A stretch of DNA of 17,077 bases, taken from NCBI GenBank assembly GCA_005788585.1, contig SYBY01000023.1, positions 1 through 17,077 on the forward strand, in the 5' to 3' direction. Of this stretch, positions 9,380 through 15,104 are shown piece by piece. The position numbers and the translations under genes were made by a program. The notes beneath the pieces are model-generated. The model ran no database searches. It was not told the DNA's origin and saw only the letters and a program-made list of their open reading frames with translations. Source of the DNA: Actinomycetota bacterium. GTDB taxonomy: Bacteria; Actinomycetota; Thermoleophilia; Solirubrobacterales; Solirubrobacteraceae. How positions within the stretch are numbered: the stretch's first letter is position 1; each line of letters starts with the position of its first letter.

Positions 9380-9409
9380 GGATGCGCGGCCGTGCGAGAC
9401 TGGGCCGAG

Positions 9410-10081
9410 ATGACCCGCGACGAGCGCCTCGCACGCCTGCACGCCGCCCGCCTGTACCTCGTGACCGACCCCGAGCCCGGCGGCCGCCCCCTCGAAGGCG
9501 TGCTGACAGCCGCGCTGGCCGGGGGCGTCGACATCGTCCAGATCCGGGCCAAGGACGCGGGCGACGGGGAGATCCTCGCCGCCGCCGCCGTCGCCCGCCG
9601 CCTGTGCGACGAGGCCGGCGCCCTGCTGATCGTCAACGACCGGCCCGACCTCGTCGCGCCCGCCCACGCCGACGGCGTGCACATCGGCCAGGAGGACGGC
9701 ACGGTCGCCGACGCGCGCGCCAAGGCCGGTGACGACGTCATCGTCGGCCGCTCCACCCACGCGCCCGCGCAACTCGCCGCCGCCCACGACGACGGCGCGG
9801 ACTACGCCGCCGTGGGCCCGGTCTACGCCACCCCGACGAAACCGGGCCGCGCCCCCGTGGGCGTCGAGTACGTCCATCACGCCGCTGCCCACGCGCAGCT
9901 GCCGTGGTTCGCCATCGGCGGTCTCTCGCCCGAGAACCTCGGCGAGGTCGTCGCCGCCGGCGCGCAGCGCATCGTCGTCGTCCGCGCGATCACCGAGGCC
10001 GACGACCCGCGCGCCGCCGCCGCCGCGCTGCGTGGCGTCCTCGACGCGGGCGCCACCCCGGCCGGAGCCCTGCGTGGCTGA
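9410..10081 (+). CDS. thiE: thiamine phosphate synthase
   Basis: ThiE couples hydroxymethylpyrimidine diphosphate with thiazole phosphate to give thiamine phosphate. The 223-residue TIM-barrel product has VQIRAKD (43-49), VNDR (75-78), DGVHIGQED (88-96), GRSTHA (113-118), GPVYATPTKPG (136-146) and AIGGL (168-172), all family hallmarks. ATG 9410 is preferred because it gives a typical short N-terminus; GTG 9392 in the same frame would add 6 residues. Neither has a clear Shine-Dalgarno sequence. It is divergent from the riboswitch-controlled thiO operon, across a large palindrome, and no second TPP aptamer is visible on this side, so thiE may be controlled differently from the thiazole genes. 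It overlaps the downstream membrane-protein gene by 8 bases. Confidence 0.95.
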   Translation: MTRDERLARLHAARLYLVTDPEPGGRPLEGVLTAALAGGVDIVQIRAKDAGDGEILAAAAVARRLCDEAGALLIVNDRPDLVAPAHADGVHIGQEDGTVADARAKAGDDVIVGRSTHAPAQLAAAHDDGADYAAVGPVYATPTKPGRAPVGVEYVHHAAAHAQLPWFAIGGLSPENLGEVVAAGAQRIVVVRAITEADDPRAAAAALRGVLDAGATPAGALRG

Positions 10082-10514
10082 GCGCGAGAAGCCCGCGGGC
10101 TACGCGCGCAGCGAGGCGAAGAACGCGGAGGTCCGCGCGACCCTGGAGCCGCTCGGCCCGGACGAGCGCCCGGCGCCGCTGCTCGTCGCGATCGGGGTCG
10201 CGGTCCTCCTCGCGGTCGCGAACCTCGCCGGCACGCTCATCAGCGGGGACGTGCCCCTCGGCGGCACGCTGATCTTCGTCGTCGTCATGGCCATGGCGGC
10301 GTACGGGCTCTGGCACCGGCGCGCATGGGCGGTGCTGGGCTTCCTCGCGCTGCTCGGCATCATCGTCGCGTTCGCGACCCTGTCGCTCCTGGTGGCGAGC
10401 AACCTCGCGGCGGTCGCGCTGTGCATCGTGGTGGCAGGCGGCGCGGGCACGCTCTTCTGGAAGCTCATCCGCGTGCTCGGCCGCATCCAGGCCCCTGCCC
10501 GCGAGACCTACTAG
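10074..10514 (+). CDS. four-helix membrane protein of unknown function
   Basis: The 146-residue product has a charged cytoplasmic-looking N-terminus (about 35 residues, rich in Glu, Arg and Lys) followed by four predicted membrane helices: APLLVAIGVAVLLAVANLAG, GGTLIFVVVMAMAAYGL, AWAVLGFLALLGIIVAFATL and LAAVALCIVVAGGAGTLFW. The tail is short and basic. I recognise no named family or transport motif. The GTG start at 10074 lies inside the end of thiE and has GGAG 6 bases upstream, so it is translated from the thiE message. This position invites the thought of a thiamine-related role, but a 4-helix protein of this size is not a known thiamine transporter, and the link is unproven. Its TAG stop forms the first bases of the likely lpd -10 element. 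Confidence 0.8.
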   Translation: MAEREKPAGYARSEAKNAEVRATLEPLGPDERPAPLLVAIGVAVLLAVANLAGTLISGDVPLGGTLIFVVVMAMAAYGLWHRRAWAVLGFLALLGIIVAFATLSLLVASNLAAVALCIVVAGGAGTLFWKLIRVLGRIQAPARETY

Positions 10515-10517
10515 GGT
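10512..10517 (+). promoter_or_regulatory. likely -10 element TAGGGT of the dihydrolipoyl dehydrogenase gene
   Basis: TAGGGT is followed by 7 bases and ATG 10525. No Shine-Dalgarno sequence is present, so a leaderless mRNA is likely. The hexamer begins with the stop codon of the upstream membrane-protein gene. No -35 match is evident. Confidence 0.45.
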
Positions 10518-10524
10518 CATTTCC

Positions 10525-11907
10525 ATGCCCGAAACTGCCTACGACCTCATCGTCATCGGCTCCGGTCCCGGCGGGTACGTCGCCGCGATCCGCGCGGCCC
10601 AGCTCGGCCTCAAGACGGCCGTGGTGGAGAAGGACGTCATCGGCGGTCGCTGCCTGAACGTCGCGTGCATCCCCGCGAAGGCCGTCCTGCGCACCGCCGA
10701 CGTGCTCAGCGAAGTGCGCGACGCAGGCGAGTTCGGCATCACCGTGGGCGAGCCGACCGTCGACTTCGGCGCGGTCAACGAGCGGCGCCTGAAGGTCATC
10801 AAGACCCTCACCGGCGGCGTGGCGGGCCTGTTCAAGAAGAACGCCATCGAGTACATCGAGGGCTTCGGGTCGCTGACGCCCGAGGGCAACGTGAAGATCG
10901 GCGGCAGCTTCGACGGCACCGAGATCCAGGCGGGCAAGGTCATCCTCGCCACCGGCTCGGTGGGCCGCCCGGTCCCCGGCACCCAGTTCGGCGGGCGGGT
11001 CATCGGCACCGAGGACGCGTGGCGGCTCCAGAAGATCCCCGCCAAGCTCGTCGTCCTCGGCGCGGGCGCGTCGGGCAGCGAGATCGCCTCGGCGTACGCG
11101 CGCCTCGGCAGCGAGGTCCACCTCTTCGAGGGGCTCGACCGCGTCCTGCCCAGCGAGGACGCCGACATCTCCAAGCTCGCCGAGCGCGGCTTCAAGAAGC
11201 AGGGCATCAAGGTCCACACGTCGACGTTCGTCGAGAACGTGCAGACGACGGACTCCGGCGTGACCTTCACGTTCGGCGACGAGACCGGCGACGCGGACTA
11301 CCTGGTGATCGCGACCGGCCGCGGGCCCGACATCGAGGGCCTCGGCCTCGAGGAGGCGGGCGTCAAGCTCACCGAGAACGGCCTGATCGAGGTCGACGGC
11401 GCGCTGCGCACGAACGTCCCGAACGTCTACGCCATCGGCGACCTCGTCCCCGGCCCGGCGCTCGCCCACAAGGCCAGCGACGAGGGGATCATCGCCGCAG
11501 AGGACGCCGCCGGGAAGGAAACGCACCCCATCGTCTACGTCGACGTCCCGCGCGCGACCTTCTGCACCCCGAACGTCGCGAGCTTCGGCCTGACCGAGCA
11601 GCAGGCCAAGGATGCCGGCCACGACGTCGTCGTCGGCAAGGTCCAGTACGGCGCGGTCGGCGCGGGCACGGTCTACGGCGACCGCACCGGCCTGGTGAAG
11701 GTCGTCGGCGAGACGAAGTACGGCGAGATCCTCGGCGGCCACATCATCGGTGCGAAGTCCACGGAGCTCATCCAGGAGCTCGTCAACGTGCGGGCGCTCG
11801 AGGGCGGGTTCTCCGAGATCGCCCGGATGGTCCACGGCCACCCGACGCTGTCCGAGGCCGTCATGGAGGCCGCACGCGCGGCCGACGGATGGCTCATCCA
11901 CGGTTAG
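10525..11907 (+). CDS. lpdA: dihydrolipoyl dehydrogenase (E3)
   Basis: This FAD enzyme reoxidises the dihydrolipoyl arms of 2-oxoacid dehydrogenase complexes and the glycine cleavage system with NAD+. The 460-residue product has the FAD motif GSGPGG (12-17), the redox-active disulfide Cys43-Cys48 in GGRCLNVACIP, an NAD-binding GAGASGSE segment (about 175-182), the second FAD motif VYAIGDL, and the C-terminal catalytic pair His439 and Glu444 in HGHPTLSE. The active-site loop differs from the usual GGTCLNVGCIPSK at three positions (Arg, Ala, Ala), though both cysteines are kept. It lies 3.2 kb upstream of the E1 genes on the same strand but is separated by a convergent pair, so it is a separate transcription unit. 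Related enzymes such as mercuric reductase are less likely, given the length and motifs. Confidence 0.94.
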   Translation: MPETAYDLIVIGSGPGGYVAAIRAAQLGLKTAVVEKDVIGGRCLNVACIPAKAVLRTADVLSEVRDAGEFGITVGEPTVDFGAVNERRLKVIKTLTGGVAGLFKKNAIEYIEGFGSLTPEGNVKIGGSFDGTEIQAGKVILATGSVGRPVPGTQFGGRVIGTEDAWRLQKIPAKLVVLGAGASGSEIASAYARLGSEVHLFEGLDRVLPSEDADISKLAERGFKKQGIKVHTSTFVENVQTTDSGVTFTFGDETGDADYLVIATGRGPDIEGLGLEEAGVKLTENGLIEVDGALRTNVPNVYAIGDLVPGPALAHKASDEGIIAAEDAAGKETHPIVYVDVPRATFCTPNVASFGLTEQQAKDAGHDVVVGKVQYGAVGAGTVYGDRTGLVKVVGETKYGEILGGHIIGAKSTELIQELVNVRALEGGFSEIARMVHGHPTLSEAVMEAARAADGWLIHG

Positions 11908-12476
11908 AAGTCGTCCAGGCCGAGCCGAAGCCGGACACCGGCCCGGCCTTCTACTTCGACTACGCGGCACCCGAGGCGTACCTCGTCGCCGAGCGCATCC
12001 TGTCGCTCATGCCGGTGCCGTGTGAGTGGAAGCCGGTGCGCGCGAGTGCGCTGGCCGGCGGGTTCCCGGAGATCGATCGCGAGGCCATCGAGGCGACCGC
12101 CGCCGCCCGCGGCCTCCAGCCCGTGCGGTGGCCGGACCCGCTGCCCTTCGACAGCGATGTCGCCCTCCGGGCGGCGGCGTACGCCCGGGCGGGCGGGAAG
12201 ACCGTGTCGTTCAGCCTCGCCGCGTTCCGACAGGCCTACGCGGGCGGGCGCGCCTTGACCGAGGACACCGTGCTCCTCGCCGGCGCCGCCTGCGAGATCC
12301 ATCCGCGGGCGCTGCTGAAGGGGCTCGAGCTGCGCAGCACGCACAACGATCTCGACGCGATGACCGCCGAAGCGGTCGCGCGCGGGGTGCACACCGTGCC
12401 CGCCGTGTGGACGGGCGCGCACGTGCTCCACGGTGACGGGGCGCTGGAAGCGGCCGCGCGTGCCCTGACACCCTGA
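11889..12476 (+). CDS. DsbA-fold protein, 2-hydroxychromene-2-carboxylate isomerase-like
   Basis: The 195-residue product matches the thioredoxin-like DsbA/GST-kappa fold: FYFDYAAPEAYLVAERI at 21-37, a helical insert (about 60-165) and the cis-proline segment GVHTVPAVW (166-174) before the last strand and helix. Members of this group include disulfide oxidoreductases, GST kappa and hydroxychromene carboxylate isomerases. Here there is no CxxC, and the catalytic serine of the isomerases (FDFxSPY) is replaced by Ala in FDYAAPE, so neither usual chemistry is assured. There is no signal peptide; it is cytoplasmic. ATG 11889 lies inside the last codons of lpdA (19-base overlap) with no Shine-Dalgarno sequence, implying coupled translation. 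The first 18 residues are outside the conserved fold, so a later start is possible, though none is obvious. Confidence 0.82.
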   Translation: MAHPRLEVVQAEPKPDTGPAFYFDYAAPEAYLVAERILSLMPVPCEWKPVRASALAGGFPEIDREAIEATAAARGLQPVRWPDPLPFDSDVALRAAAYARAGGKTVSFSLAAFRQAYAGGRALTEDTVLLAGAACEIHPRALLKGLELRSTHNDLDAMTAEAVARGVHTVPAVWTGAHVLHGDGALEAAARALTP

Positions 12477-12480
12477 ATCG

Positions 12481-12507
12481 GCTTTCCGGAAACGCCGACC
12501 GGGGTAC
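12481..12507 (+). promoter_or_regulatory. possible SigB/SigF-type promoter before the GGDEF-EAL gene
   Basis: GCTTT (12481-12485), 16 bases, then GGGTAC (12502-12507) resembles the stress-sigma pattern GTTT-N14-16-GGGTAT/C of actinobacteria. It is 50 bases before the GTG start. A 10-bp palindrome TTTCCGGAAA (12483-12492) overlaps it. One base of the -35 differs from consensus, so this is tentative. Confidence 0.35.
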
Positions 12508-12525
12508 GACCCCCCGGGAATGGGG

Positions 12526-12531
12526 CAAAAT
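12526..12531 (+). promoter_or_regulatory. possible -10 element CAAAAT of the GGDEF-EAL gene
   Basis: CAAAAT, a single change from TAAAAT, would start transcription near 12537-12539, leaving a short leader that holds the strong ribosome binding site at 12543-12551. It is an alternative or addition to the stress-type promoter upstream. Confidence 0.35.
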
Positions 12532-12542
12532 GCCTCGGACCC

Positions 12543-12551
12543 GAGGAGGGG
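12543..12551 (+). promoter_or_regulatory. ribosome binding site fixing the GGDEF-EAL start
   Basis: GAGGAGGGG lies 5 bases before GTG 12557. It decides for that start over the in-frame ATG at 12530, which has no such element and overlaps a -10-like sequence. Confidence 0.75.
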
Positions 12552-12556
12552 TGCAC

Positions 12557-14581
12557 GTGGCCGAGTCCAGCATGTCCGTCCTGACCGCCGCCCTTGCGAC
12601 GACGGTGGCGGCGCAGTACCTCCTGATCGGGCTGTACATCGTGCCCCGCCTCGCGCGGCTGAGCAGCGAGCAGCCCGGACGCCTCATCACCGCCGCGATG
12701 GTGGGTGCCGGCGCGTTCTTCGTGGGCTGCGCCTTGACCCACGTGGGCATCGCGGCGCACGCGATCCAGGAGGGCACCGATGACGTCGCCACCCACGCGC
12801 TCATCCATGTGCTCCCCCACGTGGCCCAAGTCGTCGGCGGCGCGACGTTCATCCTCATCGCCGCCCGTCATCTGGACATCCGCTTCGCACCGAAGGACGT
12901 CGCCGCGCAGCTCCGCGAGGTCGAGGCGCGGTTCCGCACCGCGTTCGACCAGGCGCCCATCGGGATGGCCCTGGTCTCGCTGTCGCCCAACAACTTCGGC
13001 CGCTTCCTCCAGGTCAACCCGGCGTTGTGCACCATGCTCGGCTACGACGAGGCCGAACTGCGCACGCGCACCTACCGCGAGATCACGCACCCGGCTGACC
13101 TCTCACCCTCCGAGGAGCAGGTCACGGCGATGGTCGACGGGGTCACGGTCGGTGGGGAGATCGAGAAGCGCTACCGCCATCGGGACGGGCACGACGTCTG
13201 GGTCAACGTGCAAGCGTCCGCCGTCCGCGACACGCGGGGGAACGCGCTCTACAGCGTCTCGCAGATCCGCGACATCACCGAGGAACGCCAGTACCAGCAG
13301 CGCCTGCGCCACCTCGCCGACCACGACCCGCTGACCGGCCTGTTCAACCGCCGCCGGTTCGCCGAGGAGCTCGCCCGGCTCGTGGCGTTCTCGCGCCGCT
13401 ACGGGGACCCGGCCGCGCTGCTGAGCGTGGACATCGACCGGTTCAAGTACGTCAACGACACCTACGGCCACGCCGTGGGCGACGAACTGCTCGTCCAACT
13501 CGCCTCCGCCCTGCGGGGGCGTCTGCGAGAGACCGACATCATCGGCCGGCTCGGCGGCGACGAGTGCGGCGTGCTGCTGCCGCGCACCACGGCCGAGGAG
13601 GCGCAGCGCACGGCTGCGGGTCTCCTGCACGAGGCCCGCAGGAACACCTCGGTGCGCGCCGGGGACCGGGTCGTCCGCCTCACGGTGTCCGGGGGGATCA
13701 CGGCGATCGACGCCGCGGAGTCGACCAGTGCCGAGGAGATTCTCGTCAACGCCGCCCTGGCGATGTACGAGGCCAAGGAGCAGGGCCGCGACCGTCACGC
13801 GACCGTCCTGCCCGGCGGCGAGTCAGGGGTGCTCCGCGAACGCCAGACGTGGTCGGAGCACATTCGCGAGGCGCTGGAGCACAACCGGTTCCAGCTCTGG
13901 GAGCAGCCGATCCTCGACCTGCGCACGGGCGAGCGGAGCCGATCCGAGGTGCTCCTGCGCATGGAGGACCCCGACGGCGGCGCCCCGATTCCGCCCGGCT
14001 TGTTCCTCTCCATCGCCGAGCGGTTCGGACAGATCACCGCCGTGGACCGGTGGGTGATCGGGGAGACGATCGCCGTGCTCGCCGACCGCGAGCGGCGCGG
14101 GGTGGCGCAGTGCATGGAGGTCAACCTCTCCGGGCGGTCGATCACAGACGAGGCGCTCATCGAGTTCATCGCGTCGGAGATCGGGAACGCCGGGGTGGAC
14201 CCCACGCGCCTGGTCTTCGAGATCACCGAGACCGCCGCAATCGGGAACATCGACCGCGCGCGCGGCTTCGCGCGCAGACTGGCGGACCTGGGCTGCCAGT
14301 TCGCGCTCGACGACTTCGGCTCGGGCTTCGGTTCGTTCTACTACCTCAAGCACATGCCGTTCGACTGCGTGAAGATCGACGGTGACTTCATCAAGGACCT
14401 GCCCCTCTCGCAGACCGACCGCCTGACGGTGCGGGCCATCGTGGACATCGCGCAGGGGCTGGGCAAGACGACGATCGCCGAGTGCGTCCAGGACGAAGCG
14501 ACGCTCGATCTCCTGCGCGACGTCGGCGTCGACTTCGCGCAGGGCTTTCACGTGGGTCACCCCACGAAGCTCGTCCGGTAG
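12557..14581 (+). CDS. membrane PAS-GGDEF-EAL cyclic-di-GMP signalling protein
   Basis: The 674-residue product has three N-terminal membrane helices (about 8-30, 42-68, 81-104, with several histidines), a PAS sensor domain (about 121-243), a GGDEF domain (about 250-415) and an EAL domain (about 430-674). The GGDEF signature reads GGDEC (333-337). The upstream metal aspartate (VDIDRF, Asp292) and an inhibitory I-site RETD (324-327) are present, so product binding is likely and synthesis possible. The EAL signature reads EVL (464-466). The other phosphodiesterase residues are visible: Asn523, Glu555, Asp585-Asp586 in DDFGSG, Lys606, Glu642 and Gln662. I expect c-di-GMP breakdown gated by membrane or PAS input, with cyclase activity uncertain. 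The GTG 12557 start is set by GAGGAGGGG. It converges on the SRPBCC gene with one base between stops. Confidence 0.93.
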   Translation: MAESSMSVLTAALATTVAAQYLLIGLYIVPRLARLSSEQPGRLITAAMVGAGAFFVGCALTHVGIAAHAIQEGTDDVATHALIHVLPHVAQVVGGATFILIAARHLDIRFAPKDVAAQLREVEARFRTAFDQAPIGMALVSLSPNNFGRFLQVNPALCTMLGYDEAELRTRTYREITHPADLSPSEEQVTAMVDGVTVGGEIEKRYRHRDGHDVWVNVQASAVRDTRGNALYSVSQIRDITEERQYQQRLRHLADHDPLTGLFNRRRFAEELARLVAFSRRYGDPAALLSVDIDRFKYVNDTYGHAVGDELLVQLASALRGRLRETDIIGRLGGDECGVLLPRTTAEEAQRTAAGLLHEARRNTSVRAGDRVVRLTVSGGITAIDAAESTSAEEILVNAALAMYEAKEQGRDRHATVLPGGESGVLRERQTWSEHIREALEHNRFQLWEQPILDLRTGERSRSEVLLRMEDPDGGAPIPPGLFLSIAERFGQITAVDRWVIGETIAVLADRERRGVAQCMEVNLSGRSITDEALIEFIASEIGNAGVDPTRLVFEITETAAIGNIDRARGFARRLADLGCQFALDDFGSGFGSFYYLKHMPFDCVKIDGDFIKDLPLSQTDRLTVRAIVDIAQGLGKTTIAECVQDEATLDLLRDVGVDFAQGFHVGHPTKLVR

Positions 14582-14582
14582 G

Positions 14583-14981
14583 TCAGCCGCGCTTCGGCGC
14601 GGTGCGTGCCAGGTGGTGGACCAGGAGGTCCACGACCGGGCCGTACGTCGCCGCGAGCGCGGGCTCCAGCGGCGCGGGGGCGTGGACGTCGACGCCGACG
14701 ACGGACGTGCCGTCGGCGCGCGGGCGCACGCGGTGCACCATGGAGATCGGGCCGACCTTCCACGTCCACGAGCGGCCCTCGTCCTTGTTGGTCACCTCGA
14801 CCGGCACGGGCACGACGCCCATGAGCTTCGCCGCGCCCTTGCGCCCGGGCTCGACCTCGTCGTCGCCCAGACCGGATGCGCCGCGCACATGCGGCGCCCA
14901 TTCGTGCCAGCGGCTCGGACGCGCCAGGAGCGGCCAGACCTGCTCGGCGGGGGCGGAGGATTCGGCCTCGTAACTCAGCAT
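14583..14981 (-). CDS. SRPBCC-family (START/polyketide-cyclase-like) protein
   Basis: The 132-residue product has the single-domain helix-grip pattern: a beta strand MLSYEAESSAPAEQVWPLLA, then PSRWHEWAPHVRGASGLG, strands through VTNKDEGRSWTWKVGPI and MVHRVRPRADGTSVVGVDV, and a long C-terminal helix ending DLLVHHLARTAPKRG. The family binds hydrophobic ligands, and some members are cyclases or dehydratases; no specific ligand can be assigned. There is no signal peptide. ATG 14981 follows TACGCT by 7 bases with no Shine-Dalgarno sequence, so it is probably leaderless. It is divergent from the E1 alpha gene across 123 bases. The last codons form a hairpin with a UUCG-type loop. Confidence 0.83.
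   Translation of the reverse strand: MLSYEAESSAPAEQVWPLLARPSRWHEWAPHVRGASGLGDDEVEPGRKGAAKLMGVVPVPVEVTNKDEGRSWTWKVGPISMVHRVRPRADGTSVVGVDVHAPAPLEPALAATYGPVVDLLVHHLARTAPKRG
14587..14602. terminator. GC-stem UUCG hairpin at a convergent junction
   Basis: CCGCGC and GCGCGG form a perfect 6-bp stem closed by TTCG on the plus strand, the very stable C(UUCG)G tetraloop. It begins 6 bases after the GGDEF-EAL stop and lies in the last codons of the SRPBCC gene. No T tract follows, so it is a candidate U-less terminator or 3'-end stabiliser for the plus-strand mRNA. Confidence 0.4.
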
Positions 14982-14988
14982 CGTGGCC

Positions 14989-14994
14989 AGCGTA
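14989..14994 (-). promoter_or_regulatory. likely -10 element TACGCT of the SRPBCC gene
   Basis: TACGCT on the minus strand is followed by 7 bases and ATG 14981. This spacing suggests a leaderless mRNA. No clear -35 is seen. Confidence 0.45.
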
Positions 14995-15088
14995 TCGACC
15001 ACGAACCGAGGCACCTTGACCAATGGGGGACCAGCTGCTGGACGGGTGGACGAGGCCCCGAACCGCGTCCACGAGCCGCCGCGACCGG

Positions 15089-15094
15089 TACGCT
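15089..15094 (+). promoter_or_regulatory. possible -10 element TACGCT of the E1 operon
   Basis: TACGCT, the same hexamer as in the divergent SRPBCC promoter, lies 10 bases before ATG 15105, allowing only a leader of a few bases. A TTGACC at 15016-15021 is too far away to be its -35. No Shine-Dalgarno sequence precedes the ATG. Confidence 0.35.
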
Positions 15095-15104
15095 CGGCGC
15101 ACGC

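Noticed and set aside
9201..9434. N-terminal extension of thiO beyond GTG 9200
   Set aside because: It would translate through the TPP riboswitch and the palindrome, and ignores the strong ribosome binding site.
10465..11970. 501-residue minus-strand open frame opposite dihydrolipoyl dehydrogenase
   Set aside because: It mirrors lpdA; its sequence is Asp/Arg/Ala-rich with no motif, while the plus strand has all E3 signatures.
12483..12492. TTTCCGGAAA palindrome as a regulator site or terminator
   Set aside because: A single 10-bp palindrome is too short and has no T tract; it is kept only as a note to the promoter entry.
15016..15021. TTGACC as a -35 element for the E1 operon
   Set aside because: No -10 hexamer lies 16-19 bases downstream, and the likely -10 at 15089 is far away.
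14613..15104. Extension of the E1 alpha frame upstream of ATG 15105
   Set aside because: It runs antisense to the SRPBCC gene and has no family similarity.
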